Part shown: positions 1 through 13,194 of the stretch, one piece after another
Layout of the letters: every line of letters begins with the position of its first letter
Position numbering within the stretch: position 1 is the stretch's first letter
NCBI RefSeq assembly: GCF_008831285.2
Contig: NC_045141.1
Location: 14,184,106-14,248,105 of the forward strand
DNA length: 64,000 bases
Origin: Nymphaea colorata
Taxonomy: Eukaryota; Streptophyta; Magnoliopsida; Nymphaeales; Nymphaeaceae
Reading direction: 5' to 3'
The notes under the pieces: generated by a model
Told to the model about the DNA's origin: nothing
The model's input: the letters and a program-made list of their open reading frames with translations, nothing else
Databases searched by the model: none
Translations under genes and position numbers: made by a program

Positions 1-996
1 GGAAGGGACATATACAATAAAGAGAACGCTCATCTGTGCAAAATAATCACCAAGGATGTAGTTAGCCATTCCTGCCCCAACTTTCTCTTAATTAGATAAC
101 CGTAGATGTGTGAACACTGAGATGCATAGCTATGAATACCTTTTTAATCTGCACTTTTCCTATTCCACTTTCATTGGAAATCTTTTACGCTAGACAGTCA
201 GTCTGAAAAACAGGTGTCTGAACAGGAACAGGAACTTGTTTATTTCAAAAATAGCTTGAGGGTCTTTCAGTGTTTTATGTAATAGACAAAGGTATTTTGG
301 CACATTCTCTGGTTAAGCAATATTTTCTGTTAGGAACCGTTAGAGAGGCAGTCATCTGTGAGTATACATGAAAACTCAAGGCCCAAGGGCCTCTATGTTC
401 AGATAAAAAGCTTCACTTTCAGCTTCGATTTGCCATTGTCACAAACCTTAAGTGCCTAATTGCAAATAAACTTCTCAATCAAGAGGACCACACCACATAC
501 AGTTTGGTGGACCATTCAAAAAAGCACAAGAATACAAGATATCAAGAAACCATATGGAAAAGCAACAGTTTGTGGTACATTTTTTGCTTACTGCATAACA
601 GAAACTTGAAACTAGCATCAAAATTTGTTTCTGTAACACAGTCGGGTGTGCCGAGTGACTTAGGCATTCAGATAAAAGTATGATACCCATTGAAATTAAA
701 TAACCAACACTAATTTGTCTATTTCAATGCCATTCCACTAAATTTAACAGTACTAAGGATTCTTTGATGAAGAGAAACTAAAAATGAGCGTCACACGGGT
801 AGATGGGTATACAATTGCACTTTAGTGTTGAATAGATCCTGAATTCTTACAGCATTAGAACAAAGCAAAACTCATTAGGGCCCTTTTTAGCAGAAGATGG
901 AAAACTTGTAGGCACAAATCAGCATATTTTTCCTGATAAGCACAAATTTGAGGTAGAAATAAACCACAAAAGGATGTTAAAGAAGAGATTAAATAC

Positions 997-3263
997 CAGA
1001 ATTCTAGATAAAACAAGTCCTGGCAGAAAACCAGCTACAACAGGAACAAATGCTGTAGCTATGGACCAAGCAAAGACCCCAATCTCAAGAATTTTCCTGC
1101 ATTCATGATGAAGAAGCTCAGCAATAAAAGAATGAGTTTTACACATGGAAAACTATAAGCTCCTACTTTTTCTGCTGTTGAAAACAAGAAGTAGGAAGAC
1201 AAGCATGCAGAAATCAACTAGCATGTCCTTACACAAGCAAAAGACTACGTGACATATTTCTTTACTAAACCTTTATCAACATATAAACAGCATTTTTTAA
1301 AAAAAACAGAGGAGTGTGGTACTTACCATGCACAACCAATGCAGGCAAGAATGCACATAATGAAATGTGCTTCATCCTGTGACCCAGAATCAGTCTAAAG
1401 CACATCACAGGAGGGACTCTAATTTCTTATTGGATGCTTTCTTATTGTTAAATTGTTAATTTCTTTATCCTGACTAGTGTTGGTACAGACACATATCAAA
1501 CACTAGTTTGTTCATGGACAGGAGATTTTGCAGCATGGTTTTCTCTATTTCGTCCTTTCTTGCTTCCTTCACATCTGATAGACATGAAACATGTTTCCCA
1601 AGGCCAAAAGTCAACATGTCTCTTATCAAAGATTCAGAATCTCAGATAACCAGTTTTGGTAAAGTGAGTCATGAATCATGATATTAATGTATGACACCTA
1701 GTCACATAATGGTCCTGTAATCAATCAATTAGTAGATAATACAACACCAATACGGAATCTCTTGGTGGAACATCCACATGTCAATTGAAATTCTGGACAA
1801 ACATAAGCAATAAAGTATTATAATAAATGCCTTTTATCATTCAAGATCTTGAATATAAGAATGGTCATCAAAAGCTGGTTGTTGAACTACAAAATCCCAT
1901 TCCAGCTTCAAATGTCTATCAACGGATAGCATAAACATTAAAGATTTACCTGCCACCAAAAATTTTTGCCAACCACCCACCAGGTAACTGGCTCAAGGTA
2001 TATCCCCAGAAAAATGACGACTGCACTAATCCTGCCGTTGAGGAACTCCAACCAAATTGATGGGACATGGGAATGATGGCAACACTCAAGTTCACCTACC
2101 AACCAAGAAATCACAACATGAACTTCAAAAATTCAGGTGTCCTTTTGCACCAACCAGAACTAGAACATGTAAAAAGTTATAAAGCATGGTGCCAAATCCT
2201 GCAATAAGTACTTTCTTTACACTGGTCAGAGTTACACTGGTCAACAGTGCACAATTAGTTGGTGCAGAATTGGGCTAACCCACTATGGGAGGTACTTCAT
2301 ATGTGTACAATTTCAAATAATGCAAATAAATGGTGCAGCCTTTAGGGGGATGGTGGAATGTGCATACGTAATCATATTTCCTACAGGAATCAGTCGGCCT
2401 CAATCAGCCGATTTATCAAAGCGAGCCCCTTTTCATGGGTCCAGTTAAGCGAGATAGGTGTCGCATTTTCATGATTTTTTCAATCCTACAATTGCCAAGG
2501 GTGTTCAGTTGAAGTCGTTGAAGTCTCTGCATTAACTCCAAAAGCCCTGTCCCCCTGCCGCAGAGCTTTTCCAAGGTAGGCGGTCAGGGCTGACCCGGGT
2601 TTCCTGTCCGGGGAGGCCAATTAACTGGTTTGCTTCTTTAAGATTCCTCACAATTGAAGAAAACAAATAAAAAAATGTCCTTCACGTTAAAGCAATAAAC
2701 CTTGGCAATCGTTATCAAATTACTTGAACGAATTCTCTCTTCCACGAATTTTAGCTCATCGTTCTATCATCTGAACTGATAAGAACCGAAAGCAAAAAAC
2801 GCGCAGAAAATAAGCCAAACAGCAAACTCCAACTCACAGCAGCATATGAGAGAAGAAACCACACCTTATCCATATTACAGATGACGAACGCAAGCGAGGT
2901 AGTCCCGATGAGCTTGTAGCGTTGGGGCAGGCCCTTCCAAGGCGGCCATCTCCAATCCCCGCCCGCAACGGACGCCTCCGATGCTTCGCCTGGGACGGCA
3001 GGATCATCTTGTCCTCTTCGGAGAACCGGAACCTCTGGGCTCACCTCTTCTTCCGCGACTCCTCCTCCCTGACCTCTGTGGCCGGAGGCCCTCACCCTCG
3101 CGCCCCTGAACGAACTTGAACGGAAGCGGCACGGAGGAGGAGAAGCAGCAGCAGCAGCAGCAGAGGAGGAGGGGAAACATGACAGTTCGGGAACTCTTCT
3201 TGGGCGGAGTGTCTGTGGACAACCGAAGCCCAGATTTCTCGGCTGCAACAAGGAACTCGCCAT
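997..3263 (-). CDS. PHT4-family plastid anion/phosphate transporter, 5' three exons (partial)
   Basis: Three coding exons are visible: 3263-2865 (133 codons), 2095-1950 and 1096-997; junction phases 0, 2 and 0 agree and all introns are GT-AG. Translation starts at the first ATG, 3263 (MASSLLQP). About 60 Ser/Ala/Arg-rich residues follow, including a poly-Ala run, typical of a chloroplast transit peptide. The mature part begins with GLPQRYKLIGTTSLAF and CNMDKVNLSVAIIPMSHQFG, then WGYTLSQLPGGWLAKIFGGR and VPVVAGFLPGLVLSRIL. These are the first transmembrane segments of the major facilitator PHT4/ANTR family, closest in my memory to the PHT4;3/PHT4;5 group. The family carries phosphate or organic anions across plastid envelopes by Na+ or H+ coupling. 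The next expected segment (VGIGEGVSPSAA) is not found in 1-996, so the gene continues beyond the window. A GA-rich stretch (about 3280-3370) precedes the start and probably belongs to the leader. Family is certain; member and substrate are not. Confidence 0.88.
3145..3163 (-). repeat. CAG microsatellite coding poly-alanine in a transit peptide
   Basis: A run of six to seven GCA/CAG units on the plus strand is read on the minus strand as alanine codons in the predicted plastid transit peptide (SSSAAAAAAS). Length variation here would change the presequence without breaking the frame. Confidence 0.8.
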
Positions 3264-5319
3264 AGGAACACAGGGAGAGTGAGAGAGAGAGAGAGCGAGG
3301 ATTGTCGAGCGGGAAATGGCGTTGGGGAAGGAAGACGTTGCGTGGAGGGGAGAGAGAGAGCTAGAGAAGTAGAACCATGAAGGGACTGAAGACCGCCACG
3401 CTCAACCACACAACGTCCATTTTGGTTTCAAAGCTAGTGGGTCCCGCCAGGATTCTTTTAGGCCGGGTTTCCCATCTCAGGGCATGCCACGTGGACGCAG
3501 AGCGTCTCGACCTTGAGACTGTGAGACCCACAAGGTTGGGGTGCATCTTCATTTAATCGGCTGTTTGGATACGTTTCCATCTTCAATTAGCTACTTTTCC
3601 CACACCAGCCCCATAATAATCCTTTATTTTTACATGCACAATGGGCCGAGCCAGCTCGAGCTTGACTCAAACTTGACTCTCCCATAAACGATTCAAACAC
3701 TAGTTCAAATATATGGACGAAATGTTAGACAAGTTGAGTTTGAGTTTTAAGAACTCAACTCGTTTAAACTCCACACATGCAATGAAGATTGAATTATAAT
3801 AAACAAATAATTAAACGGGTTAATTTAGATAAAAGAAATGAGACATGTTTAACATAAACAAGTTAAATGAGTCAAGTTCGAGCTCAACATTGTATTGTTG
3901 AGTCAAACTTGAGCTTGTTCTGTCAAAGCTCGACTTGAGTTCGGCTCGAGTTTTATCAGTCAAGTCGAGCTGGCTCAACTCGACCAGAGTCTGTGTGCAG
4001 CCCTGCCTACCCCACCCTATAAAATTCAAAGAAACAGTTCCTACTAGAATTAAACTGACAATGCCTCCATGACATCAATCAAAGCTCAAATACTTCATTA
4101 TGGAAGCCGACAGATGAATGTCTTTTAAAAACAGGTTCCATGATCAGATGTGTTGGCCGATATCCTGTTGGCTTGCATCCGGCGGATATTATTGCTTCCA
4201 TGAAGGTTTAGCTTAGTTTAACAGGAAACCGGTGTCCGTCAGACCCGGCCATAATTGCCTCCAATCAGTTCTGTTTTCCTTTTCGGAGACGTAAAATGCA
4301 GAGTCAATGGAGTCGAGCTAATAGTACAGCTGCCAAATGGGGGATGGAGAGCTTCATCGAGAAGAGAGATTAACGAGGTTAGTGTACAATTGTGGGAAAT
4401 ACAGACATATGGGAATGCATTCCATAGAATGAACTCGTAGGGTATGCATAGCTCGACGTTTTAAGATCAATTATCAATTGTTAATGCACATATGGTGCAT
4501 GTAAGCATTGGGATTTAAACGTGAAGTTGTTTGAAGCAAATAACATACATTGGATGAAATTGAAGTTCCAGTTAAGGCGACCATAAGACATGTTTTTAGT
4601 CATGGGGTGATGTTTTCCGCGTTTTGGCTATCCTGTTCCAAGTTTCCAACATAACTGATTATGCATTGATAACAACATTTGGACTGCAGAAATCACTTCG
4701 TTGAGGCAACGACAACGTGTTTAATGCAGCAAGGCGAGCTTCACGACGCTAAGAACTAAGGCTGCATCGCTCTAGCAGGTCGGCAGATGCTGCTGGCCAT
4801 TTTTACTTTGTCTGTATGTCTAGATGTTTCGACGTTAACAATGGGCACATGTTTCTGCCTTTGGATCTTTTCTTCGCCATTCTGCAACACATGCATGCTG
4901 CAGTGCATGCCCGTAAATAATTCCCATATTTGATTATTTCTCTTTGAATTAAGATAACAAATCAATTATGATTATGCCTTTTCCTTGCAAGAAGCAATCC
5001 TTGCTCACTGGCGAAACCACAGAAACCAAGAAAGAGGCAACTCATGCAAATAATAACATTTTCTCCCCATCAAAGCAGATTTAATTAACAATACCCACCA
5101 TTGTAGACATATCACTGTGTAAACTGGCGCTGAACATATACCAGAAATATGCATAATTGCATGCAGCATTGCACTATGTAATGCAAGAGGCATCCGAGTG
5201 CTGATGAATTAGAAAGGCATTTGGCATCTGGAAGTGCCATATTGGAGAAAATGATCAAGGACCAACACGGCCCCACCTGAAAAAATGGGATTGTAGAAAT
5301 ACCAAGTGTGCTCTTCACA
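3264..5319. other. Intergenic: PHT4 promoter side and 3' flank of the EF-hand gene
   Basis: It holds the GA-rich leader/promoter of the PHT4 gene (3264-3370) and the foldback element at 3633-4005. I recognised no other gene. Short open frames here match nothing known and lack coding-like features. Confidence 0.6.
3633..4005. mobile_element. MITE-like foldback element rich in GCTCGAGCTTGACTC
   Basis: The left end (about 3641-3690) reads GGGCCGAGCCAGCTCGAGCT. The right end (about 3955-4005) reads as its reverse complement with mismatches (CAAGTCGAGCTGGCTCAACT), followed by TGTGCAGCCCTGCC. The interior repeats GAGTTCGAGCTCAAC-type motifs. This is a common plant non-autonomous repeat. A relative sits at 38634-38985. 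No clear target duplication was found and no protein is coded. Confidence 0.6.
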
Positions 5320-8300
5320 CTAATCAACAGGCACTTCAACATCCATCTTCAAACCAGATTTGCTGAGAACCTGAAAGATATCAATAATAGGTGAGAACCA
5401 TTACCAGTTAAGCTGTCAAAGCCCCAATCATGATTCCATATGTACATATATAATCACAAGGAAATCAACATATGGGAAACTCCTAAACCTTCAGACTTAA
5501 AATATATTGATGCTTTACACAAAATTGTTAGATAGACCAATCTAGAGATCGATCGGAACTTTAGAACAACAAATTACACATGACAGTCATCTAACTAAGC
5601 AGAACAAAAAAGTGTCCCAACATGCACATTAATACAGCCATTTCTATCTGTTGGGTTAAAAAAGTTAGGAATCCTGGAGTCTTTAGCACCGAAGTAGAAA
5701 AGGTTTTAGCAATTTTTGACAAAAGAGAGGGATCCAGGAATATTTATTATCGACTTCTTTCCTGTCCAGGTGACTGTACAAAGTCTACCTGAGTACAGGA
5801 AATTTAAATCTTGAAGTACCCAGTAAACTATTGCTGAAATTACATGGTTTTAGACATTGAAAAAAGTAAATTCACATACATGAATACAATTTTCTATATG
5901 TTCTGTACCAAACAGCCAATAAACTTTCTACCATCAAATTGCAGATCAAATATATTGTACCTGTTAAACTTCAGAGACGAGTACAAAAGAAGTAGATAAC
6001 GGAAGCATATAAATGCAGAAACATATATCTTCTGGTAACAGAGCCAGCAATAAAAGCAAAAAGACCAAATCATTAGAAAAACTTATTCAAAACCCCTCAA
6101 TGACTTCACGAAAGGCAAAAAATTGAACAAGATGTAGCAAATTGTAAAGATGACATGAAAAGCATGCAGAAGTTTCAACTAGACAAATGCAAGGCCCACA
6201 TTAGGGGCAGATGATAACAGCTTAGATTAATGCAACAGCTTAGATTAAGGCATCTCCAAAGCAGAATGAACATAAGTTTCAGCATAATCATTATAGTCAT
6301 GAATCACAGAGGTGGTTTATTCAAAGTTTTCTCTTTCAATAGTTTTTGCAATAATCTGGGTTTCATTTTCCTCGCATAAAGTTGCCAATCTAATCTTCCC
6401 CTACATCCACCAGATAAGTGATAAAGTCTCAAAACGGATCAAGAAAGCAGAGGGTAGAAGAAAAAGAAGACCATAAAATGAATACTCGTAATGAATTATT
6501 TCTAATAGAAGTTACTGCACTAGAACCCCAAGAAGAAAATTCCCATGAATCATGATTACCTTTACAAAATCATCCAGCATTAAGGTGCATCCTTTTGAGT
6601 AGCCAGCTTCCTCCAACAGATGAGTCAGGACATGCTAAACATGGACGGTAGGAAGGAAAAAATTAGCAACTCAAAAAAATAATTCAGGTCAGAAAACAGG
6701 AAAAGGAATTTTATAATTTGTGAACAGATGATGGTAATTCCAAGAACACCAACATCCCTCAAATGCAGAAACACTACATTAAAGCTGGAAATCTAAAAAG
6801 AAGACATAGTTGCAAGTTGTAAATATACAGTTATCAATTCTTGGATTTAGATCCGATCCTAATAGGCTGATAAGGTCCTTGTGGTGTGTGTATAAGGGCT
6901 GGCTTATTGTTTTTTATTCGTGTACTATAAGTCCTTGCCAGTTACATGTTTATGTTTAATGAGACCAGGGCACGCCCAGAACCCCTGAGGCTGCCGTCAT
7001 ACTGCTGGAGACTTCCCTCACTCTGTCTTCTCTTTTTCATGTTGGACAAATTTGGATGTTAAAATCTAAAATGGTATCAGAACCAACTAAGGTCTGGGAC
7101 AGTTTGCCCTCCGAAGGAGTGATGTTGGACACTTGTTTCCTACCACAAGTCAGAAATTTCTAGCTTTTTCTTCTCTTACATCAAATTGTTGATTCATTAT
7201 CTTTCTGCCTAATCTGCCCTAATTTTCTGAACTTTCCCTCATACAAAATATCTTCTTCCTAGACATTCAAAATTTTCTGTTCTCCTAACTGTCATCTAGT
7301 CTAAACATCTTTCCTTCCTTTAGTTGCATCCTTCATTCATACTTAATCTGATTTTTTCAAGCATGATATAATATCAAGTTTGCAGAGAAATCTGTCAAAG
7401 AAAGTAAAATCAGAGGTCCGAAATTGCGAAAAAATCAGATGTTCTTTAATTAAACATCTTTATATTTGTTCCTTCAAAATCAGACTCCTAGTTCTGTAGC
7501 TGTATTAGGGTCTGATTGAACTTCTCTTAGTCTCTGCCCAAGTAATCAAAATTGATCTTCAGCGCAGAAAAATGAAGAGAAAAAAGAGCAGGTTGACTTT
7601 ATTGTTTATTTTGCTGGAACCCTTTCTTTTCCAGACTGCCTGGAATATAGCTTAATCGTGCAAAGACTTTACAACATTGGAATGGTGATTCATGTCAGCA
7701 CGGCTATAGAAAGCTGTCAAGGTCAATCCAACTCCAGCACGGATGAACATGATCAGAATCGAGTATGCAGGTTCATGTGTTCCCAGTCTAACAAGAAGAA
7801 ATTAATATGGCATCATCTCCTTCACTCAACACAAAGTTAATCTGGCATACTACGAGATTTTTGCTTTAATGAAGCCTTTCATCCAACTGCCTTCTTCAAG
7901 TAAGGATAGCTAGATACAGGTATCCCATAAATTAAAATAGCACATACCCCAAAAAGTTATATAACAGAACAGCCAGCTAAGAGAAAATGCCTAGAACGTA
8001 AAGTTTGAATGACACAAGTTTTATGACTTCAAAGGCTATTTGTAATTCTTTAGTTCATATCTTCTTAAAAGGAATTAAACACTAAACTCCAAAGCATATA
8101 CGCTAGCATTTCACTAGTGCAGATCCAAAGGCTAACACATCATTTTGTAAATGGATAAAAAGGTATCATGCAATTATTCTGGAAATAAAGCAGCAACGAT
8201 TTTGTTCATTGACATTTTTAAAGTGATGATCCAGGTTGTCTGCAATAATACAGTAGTGAAGGCAATGATGATAGCTACATTATGACTTTTGGTCTATTTG

Positions 8301-9741
8301 AAATTTAAAGTCCTTTGCTGCTTCTGTTCTCTTGTTTCAAAAATCAACTTGGAGCATCACATTTCAAAAATCTAGTTGTAATTATACAAGAAAAGGGTAC
8401 TAATTTCAAATTGTTGTTCCATTTAACTTGTGTAAATTCTTAGGATACAAAGCAAAATCACAGCCCACAGCACAAAGCCACAAACTATTACTAAAGAGAT
8501 TGTAAGAATTTAGGTTCCTAAATGTATTTTGAATGACATGTAGGACCTAACATGATGGAAAATAAATCCCTCTACTTGGCATCAGAGATTCAGCAACTAT
8601 AGGACTTCGAAACATATCATCATAATGTTCTGCAACATTAAATATTCTACAGCCTACAGGAGCTGTAAATAGATTGTAGGCACACAGTTACTACCTCCCT
8701 TTGCTGTTCGGAGATGAATGGACCAGTCAGATCTCTAAGAACTTCCAGTATGTCATTGAATGCTACTCTTCCATTGCAGTCTGAATCATAAACTCTGAAG
8801 ATGACTGCAATACAAATCATAATGCAATAATCAACCGAAAAAGGGTAGAAACGGTCATTGCAATCAACAGATCTCATTGAACTGGGATGTACAGAAGAGA
8901 ATGTCACACCGACTACAATGAAAAACCAAAAATAACAATGAAGAAAGAAGAAAAGAATTGCATAAAGCACTTCCCACATAAGTTTTCTTCAAGAAAGATT
9001 GTCCCTACATTCAATCTTCTGCTGGGGACTTGCACGAGAACTAAAGGATGATAAGAACGCAACAAAATCTTTGAAGTTCAATCCATTGATCATTGGCAAC
9101 AACCTCTGAAATTCAATATAATAGAAATTACAATAAATGTTAGCATCATTGGAGTCTGCACCTTCGAGAAAAGAGGTCCTTAAAGCTATAACTACAAAAG
9201 CAGATAAAGAATTTGTTTTCAGAACTTCTACAAAAGGAGATCAAATCATGGGACAGCTAACAGTTACATCAACAGGAAAGTGTGATCCTAGTGGTGTTTC
9301 ATATTTTCTAAAGTCGCACCTGCCAGCTCGTCTTATATTTATATTGAAAAATATTGATAAAATGCTAGGCGATGAAATTAGGTCCACTTTCTTGTTAAAA
9401 ACTTAAAACACAACCTTGAAAATTGCAAGGAGAACAAACCTGTGAAAGTGGATTAAGGGCAAACTCAGGTATCGAGAGACACTCATCTGCTGATATGAAA
9501 CCCTTTCCATATCTATCAAGCTGGCAAAATCTTTTATAGAGTGAAACAATCTCTTGCTGTGAAACTAAACCGATTCCCACAAACAAAAAAGTGAATCAGA
9601 AAGCACACTTGAGCAACTGCATGAATAATCGAACAAACAGAGAAAGCATAAATTAAGTCTGATGCACATACAGAGATTATGGCAATATTCCTGGACTTCT
9701 TCAATGTCATACTGAGTGAGCATCGAAGAAGTGGTCCCCAT
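5320..9741 (-). CDS. Calcineurin-B-like EF-hand protein (CNB/CHP type), 175 aa
   Basis: Six coding exons: 9741-9672, 9564-9440, 9105-9009, 8804-8695, 6634-6560 and 5370-5320. They total 528 nt, all phases fit and all introns are GT-AG. A leader exon ending at 9964 (GCTGAG|GTAACA) plausibly splices to 9751, ten bases before the ATG. The protein begins MGTTSSMLTQYDIEEVQ, with Gly2 and Ser suited to N-myristoylation. EF-hand loop 1 (residues 40-51, DRYGKGFISADE) has Tyr and Lys at loop positions 3 and 5, so it is probably degenerate. The loop at 104-115 (DSDCNGRVAFND) is the good calcium site. The C-terminus SGLKMDVEVPVD matches the plant family as I remember it. Length equals the usual 175 residues. 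Family members bind Ca2+ and act as calcineurin-B/CHP-like regulatory subunits. The partner in plants is not evident here. This is not a CBL of the SOS3 type. Confidence 0.88.
6838..7560 (+). mobile_element. LTR-retrotransposon fragment: LTR end plus primer-binding site
   Basis: TGGTATCAGAACC at 7072-7084 matches the initiator-tRNA-Met primer-binding site (TGGTATCAGAGCC) at 12 of 13 bases. It is preceded by about 230 bases with LTR-like features, including a TATAAGGGCTGGCTTATTG-type promoter motif near 6890. No second LTR and no gag/pol coding was seen, so this is a truncated or solo-type copy. It lies in the 2.06 kb intron between the fourth and fifth coding exons of the EF-hand gene, in the opposite orientation. 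The outer limits are estimates. Confidence 0.5.
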
Positions 9742-11055
9742 TCTTCAAGATCTACAAAAACCGGAAAATATTTCAAAATTCTAAAAAAACTCAATAATCA
9801 CCACAACCACCATTTTGCACTAAAATTCCCACTTCTCAGCCATGATTGCTACAATTACGGCATGGACATTGGAACAGCCCTTGCTTTTATGCTATTGTTA
9901 CCAATAAATAAAAGAATGGGGAGGTGATGCATGAAGAGAAAATATGAAAACTGTTAATGTTACCTCAGCATAGGAGTTGGCACTGGGGAAGGAGAGTGAA
10001 AGGGGAAGTGTACTAGAAGCAGGGAAGATAATCTTAGTAAAGTGAACGAGGTTTCCTGGTAGCACAACTTCACGACCCCTTAGGTCCTTCTAGGTATTTG
10101 CAATCAAACGCCGAACATTTGATAACCGCTATTTTGAGAACTTTCTCAAGTGCAAATGAAGTGATTTTGGTGAGTATTTGGATTCACGACTGCACAGTTT
10201 TCATGATTTCGGAACCATTTTCAGATTTTCAAAATTCGACTTTTATTTAGTCTTCTGTTGCTGGTATGCAGGCATAACCTCATAATCTGAAAAATGCGAA
10301 AGGAAACTTCAATCCGTCTTCTGTGTGCCGGCGTTATCACCAAGGAAAAATAGATGCAGCCTTTAATGCTATGATTCTTTCTCCAAGGATAGAGAAATCA
10401 CGCTTCAAATGGAAAACGTGGGCATACTTCTTAAAAGAAAAAGCAGTAACAATGTACGATTGAATTATTCGGCAATTCATTCAGTTTTTCCACGCAAAAA
10501 AAAGGTTGCGAAATAGTTTGAATCAAATCCCAGTTCTCGTGAATCCCATGAACAGCAAAATTTCAGTCGAGTCCCAGTTCTTGTGAATCGAATGAGAAGC
10601 AACAGCATCAGTTAAGTCCCAGTAATTGTGAATCAAATGACCAGAAATTACCTGAAGAACTCAAGAATCACAAACGAAGGAGAGACAGGGAGCAGCCCGC
10701 ATTAGTATAGTTCCTTAATATCCTGGATTATCCACATTAACACGAGTTTGTCCGAAACCGCTCATGGGCAACCCACAAAAAATCATGAAACTGACTCGCT
10801 GAGGAAAGACCACAGATACCGGAAATGGCAGAGGGTGGTCAGCCGGCTCAACCGAAAACCTACAAAAGCATTGGAATTCACGCCAATCAGAAAGTTACAG
10901 AACACGCAACTGACGCCGACGCAACTGGGATGACAAAGACAGACCTCTCTCTCTCTCTCCTGACATCCGTCAACTCCCAGGAAAAGATCAATGAAGGGAC
11001 AAGTAAATCGATTTCGATCATTTTTTACGTGCGAAAACTTCGAGAAAAATTTTCA

Positions 11056-11168
11056 GTTTCGCTCATTTCTAAAAGAGCTTTTGCATATCTATCTACCGTT
11101 AGAAATTATGTTTCGCTCATTTCTAAAAGAACATCTGCATATCTACCAATCTATAGTTTAGAAATTAT
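11056..11168. repeat. Two-copy tandem duplication, about 54-59 bp
   Basis: Both copies start GTTTCGCTCATTTCTAAAAG and end TAGAAATTAT (11056-11109 and 11110-11168). The second carries a small insertion and substitutions. Confidence 0.85.
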
Positions 11169-13120
11169 GAAAATAACATCTTTTGTAGGCAAAAAAATCC
11201 ATAATCTGGTATACTCATTTACTTGAATCTAATAATCTCGACAACAGTAAAAATGGTTGTTCACTGTTTGTGAAGTTAAATTTAACTGTTTAATTTATTG
11301 GAGATTTGTCAGAAGAACAAAATTTTTATTCGTTTGAAAAATATGCTCACGTTTGAACAGATTAATAATTAAATCTTTAAACACTGCAATTCAAGCAGCT
11401 AAATATAGTTTACTATTATTATTATTATTATTAAAACAATTTTTTACCCATTTGGAAGTTAAGCATGTTTTTGTAAAACAATCATTTATCAATGAAATTC
11501 GTAATAGTTTAACGGCTGCATGTGCATCACACATGTATATTATCAATCATTTGATGTTTTCCGAAGCAAGACCATAGTTATGATTGATCTTTTTGATAAA
11601 ATAATGTTATATGTGGTTCCGTGTGAGCAATTTGACTGTACTACTTCCAATCAATTCACATAATTTAATCTTTATTTAAACTACATATTTCATAAAACTC
11701 TACATGCATTACGTGGGTTGATTATGATTCATTCAATCCACTTTATTGCCGGCTTATAAAGTATTACATATAAGATATTTTCAAAATTGTCATATGTTTC
11801 TTTAAAAAAATATATTTGTACATATAGTGCCTTCTAAATCATCAATTAAGTTGGCACAATATGTGGCGTGCGTATAATTAACTTATATAGACGTCATGGT
11901 TACACAATTTGAATGTTCTATAGACAAAAAACACGACAACTAAAATCTGCTGGCGTTCTAATGTCGCCACTAAAAAATTTAAAAACTATCACAGGGAAAA
12001 AACCATAAAAATGTTGTTCAAACCATCAAAAGTTGTTATTATACTATAAATTATCGTTACTATGTGGCATGGCGCTTTAATTGTTACTTCTTAGCCATCC
12101 AAATGATAGGGTATGGGCATGGCACTAGTTCAATAACTTTAATGTTTTAAGGGGCACGTATATATATAAACAACCAAATCTATAAAATTATTAACATAAA
12201 AGTAAGTAAAGTTTGTGAGGATGGTGTGGGCAACTGCCCCCCACACTAGCTACCATGTAGCTCTGCCACTAGAGTATGGGTATGGGAAGCGGTACGAATA
12301 CAGTAATTTTTAAAATTTAATGATACAGGAATACTATATATATATATATATATGTGTGTGTGTGCAGAATTTTACAAAAAAAATATGCAAAATTAATAAA
12401 AAAACAGGTTCTAAAAATACAAAACAAGTGACTATAAAGTTTAAATTTCGGAACATTCATCCATTTCTTTTTAAAACAAGATGATTAACCAATTGAATTA
12501 TTCGTGTCATATATTTAAAAGGGTAACAGCAGATGCAAAGAATGTCTTGCCCATCAAACAACCCCTTATGAGTCTACCATTTCTGATAGCAAAAAAAAAA
12601 TGTTTTTTGATCGTATTGTTATTTATCGGCTGTCATATTGCAAACAATTGCTTAATTTAAAAGATATTTTCTTCTAAAAAAAGTAATATGTGGAACATAT
12701 CCATAAGGTTTGTCGGCACAAACACTTGTTAAAATAAAGTTCTTAATAAGTAATGCGTACAAGTAATGCAGTCGTTAGGACGCAACCATATTAGAAACTT
12801 GCATTTATTATAGGTGCAGACATGTTGCTTAAGTAGAATATGTATATTTGAAGGGATTGCATATTTATTAAAAGGTGTATAAGAAAAAAAAAAACCTTTA
12901 TCATAACCAAGTTAAACTTACAAATATAAGCAAGAAGATGTTTCATAGGAAAAAGAAAGAAGATATTTTTAACATTTTTCATGACCAAATTAGAATTTAC
13001 ATTTATAAAATTAACAAGATGGAGGGTTAATTTTTTCGCAAAAAGTAATATTTATTCAGAGGGACTGTTTGGCAACGAGAATGACAACAAACTATTCCAT
13101 GAACCTTCTCTGAAGATAGA

Positions 13121-13184
13121 GGCAGGTTTACCGTGCACTATATTTTGGGGCAGGTTTACCGTGCACTATATTTTGGGGCAGGTT
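13121..13184. repeat. 28-bp perfect tandem duplication plus partial third copy
   Basis: The unit starts GGCAGGTTTACCGTGCACTA. Copies are 13121-13148 and 13149-13176, and GGCAGGTT follows at 13177-13184. The two full copies are identical, so the event is recent. Confidence 0.93.
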
Positions 13185-13194
13185 CATGACAAGG

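Noticed and set aside
1330-1390. Possible extra PHT4 exon with an ATG|GTAAGT donor on the minus strand
   Set aside because: Exon 2 (ending GGR) joins directly to exon 3 (KILEIG) in phase and matches the family without gap, so no coding exon is needed between them.
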